DNA of 64,000 nucleotides from Microbacterium mangrovi (lineage in GTDB: Bacteria > Actinomycetota > Actinomycetes > Actinomycetales > Microbacteriaceae), in NCBI RefSeq assembly GCF_000802305.1, contig NZ_JTDK01000006.1:124001-188000 (forward strand), in the 5' to 3' direction. Below the pieces are notes generated by a model. That model saw nothing but the letters and a program-made list of their open reading frames with translations, did no database searches and was not told the DNA's origin. Below are positions 1 through 15,000 of the stretch, piece by piece; the first letter of the stretch is position 1; the number at the start of each line of letters is the position of its first letter. A program made the position numbers and the translations under genes.

Positions 1-3000
1 CGACGGCGCGCTCGACCCGGCGGGCGGGGTGGTGCCGGCGGAGGCGGGCAGGGTGATCCCGTCGGTGCGGATGCGCAGCGTGTCGAACCGGGCCGTGCCG
101 GCATCCACGAGGAGTCCGAATCTGCCGTCGGCGAGCGCGGCGTTGTACGCGCGGGATGCCACGAAGGCACCGTCGACGACCACCGACACCGAGGCGCCCT
201 TGATGGTGACCAGCAGCGTGTGGCTGCCGACGGACAGGGCGCGGGCGACGGCCTGATCGATCACGGCGGATCCGCCGGCGACGTGCCCGAACAGGACGGT
301 CCCGGCCGCCTGGTCGAGCAGGACGAACTTGTAGTCGGTCGGGCTGTAGTAGTCGTACACGAGGCCGGCGCGGGCGCCCGCGGTGAGGATGACGGTCTGG
401 GTGATCTCCAGGAACGCGTTCGCCGAGACCGGGGCGCCGAGGTCGGCGAGTGCGATCGCGGGGCGGCCGGCAGTCGCGGTGGCGGCGACGGTGCCGGCGG
501 TCGGGGTGAAGGTGCCGCTCACCGGAGAGCTGACGATGCCGGTGCCCTGGGCGAAGTCCTCGGTGCGGTCCACGGTGATGGTCGGCGGGAGCACCTGCAC
601 CGTGATGCTGTCGAACTGGCCGCGCGCCTGGTTGGAGCCGACGCCGATGAGGCCCTTGTTCAGCGGGACGGCGACACCGTCGAGGATGCGCGCGGCGAAT
701 GTGTAGGTGAACACCGCGGTGCCGCCGAGAGACACCGTGACGGTGGTCCCGTTGACCGCGACAAGCATCGTGTACCAGGTGTCGGACTTCACGCCGCCCG
801 GCACGGCCGACTGCACGAGCACCTGCCAGCCGGCGGCCGTGCGCTGGCCCATGACGAGCTTGTTGGTGGACTGGTCGACGCCGGCGAACTTGAAGTCGGT
901 GGGGGAGAAGTAGTCGAAGATGACGTAGGCGTTCGCCTTCCATCCGCCGGTGGGCTTGGTGAGGGAGATCTGGGCGCTGATCTCGTAGTAGACAGGCAGG
1001 TACTCGTCGAGGTAATAGACGGCGACGGCATCCCCGCCGGGGGCGGTCGCCGTGACGGCGAGGGCGCCGTTCTGCACGGTGAACGACCCGGAGTCGGGCA
1101 GGAACGCCTCGGTGGTGCCGCTCGTGAAGGTGGCCGAGCGCAGCACGTCGCGCTTGCCGCCGGGGACGTTGCCCGGCTGCGGGTCGCGGGGTCCGCCGGT
1201 CTGGTCGCCCCAGGCGGCGTCCTGCTGCATGACGAGGCCGAGTTCGCCGAACGGCTCCCCGTTGCGCGGCTGCGAGATCGCGCCCGCCTCCTGCGCGATG
1301 GTGAAGTCCGCGCCCTGGGCCTGCGACAGCGCGTACAGGAAGTCCTGCAGGTGCGGGGACAGCTGCCGGCTCACGGTGCCCATGCCGAACGGGGCGAACG
1401 GCACCAGGTAGCTGTTGAACTCGCCGGCCCAGTCGATGAGCCGGTCACCGCCGGTGTTCGCGATGAGGACGTCGAGGCCGGCGCCGCCGTAGGCGCGGTC
1501 CTCGTAGGCGGGGCTGGTGTCGGGCTGGTCGTTCTCGCCGCCGTGCGTGGTGAGGACGTCGTCCATGTTCAGGAGGTCGTTGCCCCAGCCGCCCCACGCG
1601 GTGTCGCGGCCGGTTCCGCCGACGATCCAGTCGTTGCCGTCGTCGCCGAAGAGCACGTCGTCGCCGTCGGTGCGCACGGTGGTGGCGACGGTGTCGAGGC
1701 GTCCCTCGGTGCTGTCGAAGTTCAGGAACCACTCGCCACCGGACACGAAGATCTTGCGCATCGGGTGGTACTCGTCGTACAGGGCGAACTCGCCGCTGGT
1801 CTGGTCGAAACCGAGGAGCGTGCCGTCGTTGAACGGGTGCGCGAAGTCGCTGCGCACGTGGCCGACGCCCCAGCCCATGTTCGCCGCGGTGGTGCCGGGC
1901 ATCGCTTCGGCGCCCGAGATGGCGTCGTCGCCTGCGCCGCCGTGGATGAAGTCGGCATCCCACCCGCCGAAGAGCACGTCGTTCGCGAAGTGCGCGACGA
2001 ACTGGGGGTCCAGGACGTTGCCGTTCGTCTGGAACGGGCTCAGGTCGACGCTCTTGAACAGCCGGCCGGTCGGGTAGACCGTCGCGGTCTGAGCATTGCC
2101 CGGAGTGGCGATGACGGCCTGCGCGTTGGGGGTGGTGACGCCGTTGAGGGGCTCGGTGGATCCGTTGCGGCTGGTGAAGATGCGGCCGTCGTCGCCGAGG
2201 ATGCCGTCGATGCCGGTGCCGCCGGAGATCCAGTCGTTGCCCCAGCCGCCGATGAGGTCGTCGTCGCCGGCGTCGCCGAACACGATGTCGTCGCCGCGAC
2301 CGGCGTAGACGGTGTCGTCGCCGGCCTCGCCGTGGATCTCGTCGGCGCCGCCGATGTCGCCGGTCGCCGCGGAGGCGCGGAAGTCGGGACCGCCCGGCGT
2401 GTAGTCCAGCAGCACGACGGCGCGGGGGAGGAGGCGCAGCGCCTCGCCGTAGTTGTCGTAGGTGAAGGTGCGGTAGCCGGTGGCGCCGCCGGTGCCGACC
2501 TGGACGATCCGGAGGATGTCGCCGTTGTCGCCGACGATCGTGTCGGAGTCGCCCGTGTGTCCGGTCGTGTCGTCGTTGCGGCCGATGCGGTCGCCGGCGC
2601 CGCCGAAGATGAGGTCGGCCCCGTCCGGCCGCTGCGACGCCGTCGTCAGAGAGAACAGATCCGAGCTGCCGCCGATGATGTCGTCGCGGCCGAGACCGCC
2701 GAAGATGACGTCGCTGCCGCCGCCGCCTTCGATGTAGTCGTCGCCGTCGTCGGCCGCGCCGATCGAGGGCGTGACGGTGAGCAGGCCCGTGACCGGATCG
2801 CGCCGTGCCGCCACGGGGATGTCGATCGAGCCGTCGCCCTGGATGACGTCGTTGCCGAGCTCCCCGAAGATCATGTCGTCGCCCGCACCGCCGGCGATGA
2901 AGTCCGACCCGTAGACACTGGGGGACGTCGTCGCGGTGTGGTCGAGCAGTGTGATGAGCAGGTCGCTCCACACCGCGCGTCCGGCCGGGTCGTTCTGCCA

Positions 3001-6000
3001 CGCCGAGGTGACCTGCGCGGCCCCGGCGGTGGCGGCATCCGTACTGTAGATCTTGGTGCCGTTCAGCACGCGGAACCGCGGGTTCGCGGTCGAGCCGGTG
3101 CGGACGAGCGCGACGCTGTCGCCGAAGATGAGGTCGCGGCCCGCTCCGCCGTCGATCCGGTCGCCGCAGCGCCCGCCGAGGAGGATGTCCTCGCCGCCGA
3201 GGCCGCGGATCGTGTCGACGCCGCCGACGGTGTGGTCGGTGGTCGCGGCGAGGTCGAACGGGCGGTCCACCCCGTCCGTGGTGTCGCCGGGGCCGCCGTG
3301 GCCGGACTCCGCGACGACCCGCCCCTGCGAATCCGTCCAGGTGACGATGCCGCGGTCGCCGAAGATGAGGTCGGCTCCCGACCCGCCGGTCAGCGTGTCG
3401 TTGCCGATCCCGCCGAAGATCAGGAGTCCCAGCGACGAGGCCGAGCCGTCCACGGTGTCGTCGTCGGTGACGCCGGACGGCCGGATCGCGTCGGTGGCGG
3501 GCATCGTGTACGAGCGCGTCGCACTGCGGGTGACCTCGACCACGACGAACGGGGCGCTGCCGTCGCGCTGCGGCGAGGCGTCGAAGGTGAGGATGCCGCC
3601 GGTGCGCTGGATCTCGGAGGCATCCAGCAGCCGGCCGTTCACCCACACCCGGAACGAGACGAGATCGGCGGTGCCGCCCAGATCGAACGTGCCGGTGCTC
3701 TGGGTCCACCAGCCGGTGAGACGCAGCGTCAGTGCGACCTGATCGCCCGGGTTCAGCGAATCGAACAGGCCCGCGATGTCCAGGCGGGTGGAGACGACGT
3801 AGCGCGACGGGTCGACGACCTGGCCGTTGACGGTGAGGGTGTACACGACGTCGGGCCGGACCGGTTCGTCGCCGTCGCCGAGGTCGGCGCCGAGATCCAG
3901 GACGTTCGCGTTCGGACCCTGGGTGTTCAGCACCAGGAAGCCGCCGGCGTTCGCGGTCTTGTCGAGCGCGACCGTGACCCGGTCGTCGCCGAGGCCGGTG
4001 TTGAGCCAGGTCGTCGTGCGCACTCCCGGACGGTGGCTGATGCCGGCGACGGTGATCGTGTCCGCGAAGCTGCTCGTCCAGATGCGGATGCCGTCTGCGA
4101 AGGTTCCGGTGGATGCCGCCTGCCACGAGATCCCCGCGGGGGCGAGACCGGTGAGGAACACCTCGCCGTGCGGGTCGAGGGTGCTGCCCGCCGGCGGGGC
4201 GGCACTGGTGAGGACCACGTTGCCGTCGCCGTGGGCGGCATCCTCGTCGCTGATCAGCAGCGTGTGCCGGCCGGTGCCGAGGTCGAGATTGAGGGTCCCG
4301 AGGATGCCGTCGAGGTCGCCGGCGAGGAACTGCGGGCGACCGGTCAGCGGCACGTCGGCCCGCGACGAGATGTACACGCGGTCGTCGCCCGCCCCGAGCG
4401 AGACGTTGGTGACCGGCCGCGTGCCGCGGATGTTGAGCACGTCGCTGCCGGAGCCGAGCGCGAGGTTGAGCGTCTCCAGCCCCGTGTATCGGATGCCGGC
4501 GCGGCTGTCGCCGTCGGTCGCCGCCGCGGCGGCGGTGGCGCCGAGCGCGGTGAGCCGGATCGTGATGGGGGTGGTCGGGTCCGCGTTCACCTCGCCGCGG
4601 AATCCGATGAGGTAGACCCCGCCGACGAGCCAGACGTACACGCTCGCCGAGCACCGCGTCGCACCCGCCGCGCCGCAGGACATCGAGACGCCGGCATCCG
4701 CCCCGGCCGTCGTCGGGAAGAGCAGGCTCTGCAGCGCCGCCTGCACCGCGGCGGCCGAAGTCCCGGCGGCGAACGTGATGGCGCCGATGCCGGTCTCATG
4801 ACCGCCCTGCACCTGGGACAGCATGATCGTGAAGGTCGCGCCGCGCGGGGTGACGCTGTACAGGCGGTCGAGCGGACGGCCGAGTCCGTCGGTGCCGCTG
4901 CGCGGAGTCATGCCGAGACCGGTGACCGTGTCGCCGGTGAGCCGGCCGAGGTTGTCAGTGAGGTCGCCGGCGTCCACGAGGTTGGCGACGTCGGTGCCGA
5001 CCCCGCCGTCGAGCACCAGCAGCGCGGCGAGGAGGTCGAGGAGGCCGGTCGCGGATCCGACGTCGAACGTGTCGTCGTCGGTGTTGCCGTGCAGCGGCGC
5101 ACTCCCCGAGCCCGGGCCGCCGATCACGCGGGTGTGGCCGGCGATGGTGCGCACGATCACGTGGTCGTCGCCCGGACCGGCGTCGATCGTGGTCGTGCCG
5201 GCGTGGGTGGTGAGGATCGTGAACGTGTCGTCGCCGTAGCCGAGGAGGACGGTGAGGTCTTCGAAGTCGGCGTACTGGATGCCGCCCGCCACCGGTCGGC
5301 CGCCCAGCGTGCGGTCGACTCCCATGCCGAGCCCGGTGATCGCGGTGCCGGTCAGCGTTCCGGTGGCGTCGGCGGGGCTGTCCTCGTTGTGGATGACGAG
5401 CGTGTCCACCTGCGCGGGTTCGATCGCGTCGCCCGAGCTCGCCGTCACCGGCAGCGGGGAGGCGGACGTCTCGCCGGGGAGCATGACCGGCAGATAGCCG
5501 TCGAGTTCGAGCTGGACGGGCGGGTTCGGGTCGTCGCCGCCGGAGACGAACAGCGGCCCCTGGATGAGCGACACCGTGCGCGGCGCGTCCGCGAACTCCT
5601 GCACGTCGTCGCCGTCGACGACCGCGTCGTCGATCGCGCGGACCGTGACGGTCTGCGCGGTGTCCCAGTTCGCCGCGGTGAACGTCAGTGCGAGGTGGTC
5701 GACCCATGAGCCGCCGACGAGGAACTGCAGGTGCGGGACGCGGCATCCGCTCGGCAGCCCGCAGGAGACCCCCGCCGAGTCGAGCGTGGACGACGCGATC
5801 GCGGTGGCGTTCACGGTCACCGTCTCGCCCGCGGCGGGCGCCTTGGACAGGCGCACGGTGTACGAGGCCGTCGCGCCGAACTGGCCACCGGTCGCGCCCT
5901 CGACGAGCCGGAGGTCACCGCCCGTCGGCGTGATGATCACCTCGGCGGTGTCGCCGTCGTGCACGAGGACGCCGACGGTGGCGACGGTGGTGCCGGCGAG

Positions 6001-9000
6001 GTCGGTGATGAACACGGCGGTGCCGACGGTGAGCGCGTCGCCCCACGGATCGGTCACGGTGATGGTGGTGGCCGTGCTCCCGGCGATCGTGCGGTACGCC
6101 GTGCCGCCGCGCGCTCCGACGATGCGCAGCGTGGCGCCGCTCAGGTCGCCGGCGCCGGCCGGCAGGGTGACACCGGTCAGCGTGATCGTGCGGCGGTCGG
6201 CGGAGACGGCGGACACGGTGCCGGCCGGCTCGGTGGCGGTGACCGGCGGCGTGTACCCGCTCAGCGTAAAGGCGTCTCCGGCGGCCGGGGCGGTGTCCCA
6301 CGCGCCCTCGATCTCCAGCGTCGTGGCGGTGTTGTCCCAGACGCGGACGACCTGGCCGGCGCCGGCGCCGCCGGTCAGCCGCAGCAGGAAGCCCTTCAGG
6401 GAGCCGGGCGCGGCGGTCATTCCGGTGAACGCGAACTCGTTCGCCAGGCAGCCGGGGCACGCGGCGACGGTGCCGGACCGCCGGTCCGTGGACGTGACGA
6501 CGGCGGTGATCCCGGCCACGCGCTGGCCCGAGACGATGCCGTCGTCGAGGGCCCGCACGAAGACCGTCTTCGCGGCCGCCGTCGTGAACGTGAGGGTCAG
6601 GGATGCCGCCCACGTGGTGCCGTCGACGGAGACCTGGAGCCCTGCCGGCGCCGTCACGCGGACGGTGGCCGTGCCGACCGGGGCGGCGCCGAGGCGCACC
6701 TGGTAGGTCGCCGTGGTGCCTCCGCGGCCGGCATCCGCGGGTTCGGCGACGACCACGCCGCCGTCGGGTACGACGACCGGCACCTGCGGTGTCTCGTCGT
6801 CGATGATGCGCACGAACGTGGTCGCGACGAGGGCGCCGGCGTACGCCCCGCCGGTGACGATCGCGTCGATCGGCGCGAGCTGCTCGCCCTCGGCGGAGAG
6901 GTCGTTCTCGGCCCGCACCCACACCCGGTGCTCGGACGTGTCACCGGCCGCGATGGCGATCGTGACGGATGTCTGCCAGGTGACCCCGTCGAGCGACAGC
7001 AGAAGCGACCGCGCGCGGCTGGTGGAGGTCGGATCGACCGGCGGCGTGGTCAGCGTCACCTGCACGGCGACGGCGGAGGCCTGCGTCAGGCGCACGAGGA
7101 CGCGCCCGTCCGCTCCGCCCTCGGTGAGCGTCAGCGATCCGCCGACCGGGGCGACGGCGACGACCGGCTTGTCGTCGTCCAGGATCTCCGTGGCGATGCC
7201 GTTCACCGGCAGCAGCTTCCAGGCGCTGTTCTGCACGGTGCTCTCCACCTGGTGGCGCACGAGACCCGTGTACCCGAGCAGGTCGTTCGCCTGCACGGCG
7301 GGGGCGAGGGCGCCGACCTCGGCACGGTCGGAGCCGAGCCCGCCGTAGATGGACGTCGAGACCGCGGCGTTGGTGGACAGCACGATGAAGCGGTCGTCGC
7401 CGGCCATGCCGTAGATCGACACCCGCTCGACGTTGACGTACCGGATGACGCGTCCGGCGCCGTAGACACCGGTGGCGGTGATGACGAACGTGTCGTCGAA
7501 CTCCGTGCCGATGACGGCCACGAGGTCGTCGCCGGGCCCGCCGTCGATGTTGACCGGCGCGTTGGTCGCGTACTGGATGAAGTCGCGCCCGGCGCCGGCA
7601 TCCAGCGAGGTCTGCTCGGACTCCGCGGCGAACGAGCGGATGATGAACGTGTCGTCGCCTGCCTCGCCGTACAGATTCAGGGTGGCGACGTTGCGGAACA
7701 CCTCGAACGTGTCGTCGCCGGTGCCGCCGTGCACGGATGCCGTGAACGAGACGCCCCGGGTGAGCCGGCCGCGCGTGGACGAGAAGAAGTCTGTGGCGGG
7801 GAACTCCGGGTCACCGGTGTAGCCGTTGTACAGCTGCCCGAACCGGAACACGTCGTTTCCGGCGCCGCCGTTGACGGTGAGCACCGACGCGGTGTCGTCG
7901 AACGCGAAGGCGTCGTCGCCGAGGCCGCCGTTGAGCACCACGCCGCCGGTCATCTCCTGGCCGTACGTCACCTTCTCGGCTCCGGACCCGGCGGTGAGGA
8001 GGGCGATCAGCGCGCGGGTCGCGTTGCGCCGCAGCAGGAACGTGTCGTTGAAGGCGGATCCGTTCACGACGAGCACGTTCGTGCCGCCGTCGCCGTTCGT
8101 GTCGACGGTGTCGATGCGGTCGCTGCCCGTGCCGAACAGGTTCACCACGAATGTGTCGGACCCGAGGCCGCCGTCCAGCCGCACCGCTCCCCGCAGCGGG
8201 TTGGAGCCGACGGCATCCGGAATCGCGTTGACCGTCAGCCAATCGTTCCCGCCGTTGCCCTCGACCGTCAGAGCCCCGGTCGTGGCTTCGACGAACACGC
8301 GGTCGTCGCCCGGGCCGGCGTGCACGGTCGTGGTGCCGGCGTGGGTGCCGTCGACCTTCAGGACGTCCGCGCCCTGTCCGAGGGTCAGATCCAGGGACTC
8401 GAACGCCCCGTAGGAGACACGGCCGGTCGTCTCCGCGACCACCCCGGTCGTCACCGATCCGGCGCCGGATGCCACCAGGGGGTGCCCGGCGACCGCACCG
8501 ATCGAGAGAGTGCGGAAGCGGCCCGCAGCGCCGGCCAGCGTGCCCGTCCAGGCGATGGTCCAGCGCGTCCCCGCCTTGGACACCACGACGTTGCCGACGC
8601 CGACCAGGGCCTCGAGGGCCGTCTGCACCTGCGCGGCCGTGGCGTCGAAGGGCAGCGGGGCGGTCGTGCCGAGCCCGGCGACGGTGAGGGTGAAGCGTCC
8701 GTCGACCGCCCCCGACACGGTGACCACCTGCACGAGGGAGGGCGTCGGGGCCCCGCCCGTCATCCCGAGCCCGGTGATGTCGGTGCCGGTGAGGACTCCG
8801 ACGCGTCCGAGGATCGTGGCGGCGTCGTCGAGGAACAGCGTGTCGGTCCCCGTCCCGCCGGTGAGCGACAGCGGCGCGGCGATGCCGGTGAGCGAGCCGC
8901 CGATGCCGGTGAGGGTGGAGCTGATGCGCACCGTGTCGTCGCCGCTGCCGGTGTCGACCGAGGTGACGCCCGAGACCGAGCGGACGATCACGGTGTCGTC

Positions 9001-12000
9001 GCCCCCGCGCGTCGTGAGGGCGGTCGAACCGGCGTGCGTCGTGTGCACCGTGAAGACGTCCGATCCGGAGCCCAGGTCGATCGTCAGCCGCTCGAAGGCG
9101 GTGTAGGCGATGCCGTCCGAGCTGAGGCCGAGGCCCTTCAGCAGGGTCGACCACAGGTCACCGGTGTTCGGTGCGGTGTCGCCGGTGTCGTCCACGGCGA
9201 GCAGGTCGTCGCCGGTCGCGACACCGGGGCCGCTGCCGCCGTTGACGGTCAGGCCCGCGGCGATCTGGTTCACGGTGCCGCCCGTGTTGGTCCAGACGGT
9301 GTTCGTGGTGCCTGCGCCGGCGGCGTTCGAACCGACCGCGACGATGTCGCTGTTCTCGCCGGTGGCCAGGACGAGCGGGACGGCGAGCGCCCGGACGGCG
9401 ATGCGGTCGCCGCCGCCGAGCGTGCGGATCTCCACCGACTCGACGCCGTCGTGGGTGATCGTGCCGAGCGTCGACATCGCGCCGGCCGCGCTGAACGAGA
9501 CGCGGCGGATGCGGTTGGGTCCGGTGCCTGCCGGGGGAGCGGCCACGGTGTCGACGATGAGATCGTCGGGCTGCGGCGTGCCCCACACCTGCAGCCGGTC
9601 GGTGCCGGCGGAGCCCGCGACGTGGACCGTCATGCCGGTCGAACGCGTGAGGTCGATGCGCACGAGGTCATCGCCGGCGCCGGCATCCAGATCGGCCGTT
9701 CCCGTCCAGGCGGTGACCGTGTGCGCGACTCCGCCGGTCTTGACGGTGCCGTCCGCGTCCCCGACGAGCATGGTCGTGGCGGCGGATCCCGTGGCGGTGA
9801 GGACGGCGAACTCGAAGATGCCGGTGATGTCCTCGGCGATCGAGTCCGAGCTGAAGTCCAGACCGGCGACGTGGCCGACCACGAACAGGTTGCCGTACAG
9901 GCCGAAGTCGAGCCCGCTGAACGACTCGATCAGGGTGTCGCTGCCGCCGGCGTCGGTGAAGACGTCGTATCCGTCCCCGCCGGTCACGCGGTCGTTGCCG
10001 AGGCCGGAGTCGAGGACGTCGTCGAACGGCGATCCGACGAGCACGTCGTCGCCGGCACCGCCGATGAGAGTCAACGCCAGCTGATCGGCGGTCTCGGCCG
10101 CCGCGGAGAGGTTGTCGTCGCCGCCGCGGGCGTCGATCGCGAGCGCGTCGCCCTGACCGCGCACGCCGCCGGTGATGGTGACCGCGTAGGCGTTGCCCGA
10201 CGAACGGGTGACGACCGTGCTGCCGCCGGCGGTGGTGACGGCGAAGGTGTCGGCGGCGGTGTCGGAGCCGAGGATCCGGACGAGGTCCGTGCTGCCCGTG
10301 CCGAGCAGCAGGGTGACGGCGGTGAGTCCCGATCCGTGGCCGGTGATGTCGTCGAGGGTCAGCTGGTCGCCGCCCGCTCCGGCGTCGACGGTGAGCGCCT
10401 CGATGTCGGTGACGGTCTTGGTGACACCGCCGAGCTGGAAGGCCAGGGTGTCGGTGGACGGGTTGGTGATCGTGAGGATGTCCGAGCCGCCGGTCAGGGT
10501 GAGGATCAGCGTGTCGGATCCGCCGCCGCCGTCCACCACCACCGACGCGCCCGAGCCGAACACGGCCGCCGGCACCAGGAACGTGTCGTCGTCGGCGCCG
10601 CCGCTGTAGCTGCGGGCCACGCCCGACAGCGTGTCCCTGCCGTTGCCGCCGGACAACACGTCGGAGAGGCCGTTGCCCACGAGCGTGTCGTCGTCGTCCC
10701 CGCCGTCGAGGGTCACCGCGCCGGTCCCGGTGTGCCGCAGGACGTCGTTGCCGGACCCGCCGTTCACGGTGGCGCTCGCCGTCCCGGCGACGGTGATCGT
10801 GTCGGCGCCGGCATCCCCGTCGAGCGTGCTGCCCTGACCCGACCCCTGCAGCAGCATCGTGTCGTCGCCGCTGCCGCCGTGCAGGTACACCGGGATGGTG
10901 ACGCTCGGATCGATCGTGACGTTGTCCGCCCCGTCGTCGAACCAGCCGCTGATGGTCTTCACGTGGGTGTAGTCGCGGGTGTATCCGAACCCGGTGACGC
11001 GGATCGTGACGCCGTCGGGGGTCGCGGGGCCGATCTGCCGGATCAGCACCGTCTCGTTCACCTGGTTCGAGCCGACCGTGCGCGCCGTGCGGTGCGCGAG
11101 ATCGCCGACGTTGAGGACGAGGTCGTGGTCGGTGCTGCGCCAGTACCGGTAGTCGGTCGCCGGGTCGCCCGCGGACTGCCCGTTGCCGGCGAGGTACGGG
11201 ACCACGGGGAAGTACACGGTGCCGATGCGGAAGGAGTCGCTCGCCGAGTGCCACGAGCCCAGGATCTTGAACCGCACCCGGATGGAGAAGATCAGCGGCG
11301 TCGCCCCGGAGGCGTCTGCGGTGCGCGAGTCGGCGGTGACGTCGAGGTCGAGGCCCACGCCCAGGCTGATCTCGAACAGCTTGAAGTCGAAGTAGACCTC
11401 CACGCTCGCGCCGCCGCCGATGTGCAGCGTGTACCAGAGGATGCCGTCCTGCTCGTGGGTGAGGAAGGCCACCTCGAGGTGGAAGTCGCCGCGGATGCCC
11501 ATGAAGTCGCCGCCGAGCTGCAGGTGGCCCTTGAGGGAGAGGCTGAAGTTGCCGGCCGAGTTGAGGAAGACGTCGCCGGACAGGTCGAAGCCGAAGAAGC
11601 TGAGGTCCGCGTAGGCGTGCAGGTACCAGTCGCCGGACGAGAAGGTGGTGTCGTCGGCGCTCGTCCGGCCGACCTCGATCGTGAATCCGGCGTCGAAGGT
11701 GAACAGCTTCAGCAGCGTGACGGACCCGGTCAGCTGCAGCTTGAAGCCGCGGTCGACCCCGAGTCGCACCTCGGGCGTCGTGTTGATGGCCAGCGTGCCG
11801 CTCGCGGACAGGCTGAACACGAAGGCGTCCGCCGAGGCGGATACGGCCACGCTCATCACGAACCCGTCGTCGTACACGCCGGCGACCCCGCTCGCGGTGA
11901 ACTTCAGCCCGGCCAGGTCGAAGGCCACACCGAACGCCATCTCGAACGCGTTGTTCGCGATGCGGATGTCGGCATAGCCCGAGCCGCGGGCGAACGAGGC

Positions 12001-15000
12001 GAACTGCAGCGAGCCCTGGATGTGCAGCAGGAAGCCCGGAGCGACGCTGGTCCCCCCGAACATCCGCGCCGCCCCGGTGGTGTTGAGCTGGATGACCGCG
12101 GCGGCCTCGAACCCGATGCCGACGGCGCTGCCGAAGTCGGCATCCAGCGAGATCGCGAGGCGTGCGACGACGCCCGCGCCGGTGATGGAGAACCCGGAAT
12201 CGACGATGTCGAGACCGCCGAAGGGCTCCAGGGATGCCGTGCCGTTGACCAGCAGGGACAGCTCGCTCGTGCTCACCGTCAGGACGACGTCGGCGGTGAT
12301 GTCCAGCACGTTCATCACCTGCAGGGAGCCGTACATCTCGAGCCGGAAGCCGCCGGTCACTCCGAGCTGCTGGTCGCCGATGACGAGGACGCCGCCGGCA
12401 TCCCGCCGGAATCCGCGGAACTCGGTGTGCCCGTTCACCACGGCCGTGTCGACCAGGTACGTGCGGATCGTCTGCTGCGAGGAGAACGTGTTGATCTCCA
12501 GCAGGAACTGCCCGTCGAGCTTGAGGCCGGGGATCGCGTTCACCCCGAGCGTCAGCTGGACCCTGCCGACGACCCCCGTCTTCGTCCCGACGTAGACCGC
12601 GAGGTAGACGGAGCCGGTGAGGGATCCGAGGTACGGGATCGTGGTGCCGACCATGCCGGTCAGCTGCAGGTACGCGGTGCCGGTCGTGTCGACGGCCGCG
12701 GTGATGCTGATGAAGCCGCTCAGCGTGAACACGCCGCCGATGAGCAGATCGGCCTGGATCGTCGCGACGACGTACACGGCGGGAGCCGCACCCGGATCCG
12801 TCGACCCGTCGATCGCCGGCGGCGACTTCGGCACGACGAAGGTGGGCGACTGGCCCGGCAGCAGCAGCGGCAGGAACGCGGCCGGCACCGTCAGGGACTG
12901 GTCGGCCAGCGTCGTGTTGAACATGATGGTCACGGAACCGGTCGCGGAGAACAGCGACCCCACCGACGGCAGGCCGATGCCCACGCTCTTGGAGATGCGG
13001 ATGCTGCCGGCGACCCCCGGGATCGCTCCGTTCGCGGTGCTCGTGCGGATCATCAGGACGCCGGTCACCGACCCGTACTCGAGGCGCGCGGCCCCGGAGC
13101 CGAACGAGAGCGAGCCGGTGACGAACAGGCTGAGCTCGGGTGCCGGCGGGTCCATCGAGATGTTCAGCAGCAGGCCGCCCTGCACCCGGAGCAGCTCGGT
13201 GCCGCCGGGGGAGAGCACCAGCTGGCCGACGATCTGGAACCCGAAGCTGAACGGCTGCAGCGTGACGGTCTCGGACAGGTCGGTGCCCCCGGGGCCGACA
13301 CCGGGGAGCACGATCGTCTCGGTCTTGGGCTGGTTGGTCAGGTTGATGCGCAGCTCCGCGGACCCGGACAGGTGCAGGCCGTACTTCTCCAGCGCCTGGA
13401 AGTTCGTCTGGATGGCCGCGACGCCCCAGAACTGGGGGACCGGGTACATCGGGTTCGTGGACTGGTCGCCGACCATCAGCGCGAAGACGCCCGATGCCGC
13501 GCCGATCGTGCCGAGGCCGTACACGTCCATCTGCCCGGTGAAGCGCAGGATGAAGAGCTTGCGCGCGGTGTCGATCTCGAGCGTGACGTCGGCGTGCAGG
13601 TGCAGCAGCGGCTTGTCGAGGAAGTCGCCCGCCTGCAGCATGATGCCGCCGGACAGCTCGATGAAGAACGACGTGCCCTGGGTGATGAGGGTGAACGACT
13701 GCGTGCTGCCGGCCGCGCGGTTGCCGGCGACGTCCTGCCAGCCGCCTTCGGCGAAGGAGACCGTCACGGTGCCCGCCGTCAGCGACTGGGCGCCGGTGTA
13801 CAGGTAGCGCGCGATTCCGGATGCCGGGTCGTACATCACCCGGCTGAAGGCGAGGCCCTGGGAGCCTGCGCCGGTGAGGGCGAGGTCGTCGGCTCCGAGC
13901 GTGCTCTGGTCCACGGCGGCGCCGGGAGTGGTCAGCTGCACCGCGAACCAGGTGCTGCCCGGAATCTGCGCCGGGGTGGGCACGAACGCGGTGGCGGCCG
14001 CGCCGGCGTACGACGCACCGCTGAACAGCGTGCCGTCGAGGTTGGCCCAGCTCGAGTCGACGAAGGCGACGGTGAGGGCGCCGGTCGTCCAGCCCGAGAA
14101 GAAGTAGCGGTACGTCGACCCGGAGACGAGCATCGGGGTGCCGGCGACCGCCAGCTGCGTGCCGTTCGCGGTGACCGTGATCTCGGCGTCGCCGTCGAGG
14201 ATGGTTTTGGTGTCGATCGCGGTGCCGCCCGGCTTCTGCGCGGTGCCGAACGCGGAGAAGGTGACATCCACCCAGCCGCGCCCACGGAGGCTCGTGACGT
14301 CCAGCACGGATCCCGGCGTCGGGTCGATGAGGGCGGCGGTGGGCGCGGAGACCGTGAACGTCTCGGTCTCGGCGGAGTTGACGACGCCGCCGAGGTCGGC
14401 GAAGCTGCCGGCGCGGAACGTGATCGTGTAGGTGCCGGCGGTGAGGGTGCTCGTGAACGCGTAGCGCCACACGTTGCTCGTGCCGACCCGGACCGGGGCG
14501 GCCACGGCGATGAGGTGGCCGGCAGCATCCCGGAACTCGATCTCGTCGCCGGTGATCGTGGACGGATCGATCGCGAAGCCGGCCGTGCCGTTGAAGCGGA
14601 TCTCGAGGTACTTGAGGGCGTTGATGAGGTCGCGGCCGAGGGTCGCTCCCGCGACGGGTCGGACCGTCGACTCGTCGGTGCCGGGAGTGGACGGGTCGTC
14701 CGGGATGGTCTGGATGACGTCGCCGGTCGCGCCGACGACCTGGAAGGACTGGGTCAGGGTCGTGCCCGCCGGGGGCGCATTGGCCGGGTCCGAGGCGTAC
14801 TGGTCGAGGGCGAAGACGATGTCGACGCGGCCGGGGCCGAACGTGCCGGAGAGCAGGTAGCGCCACACGCCGCCGCCGAGCGCGACGACCCCGATGACCG
14901 AGACGCCGCCGGCGCCCGGCCCGGTGAGCGTGAACGCGCCGGTGCCGAGGGCGACCGGGTCGAACGGCAGCGCCGGGCTGCCGGCCGGGGGAGTGAAGGT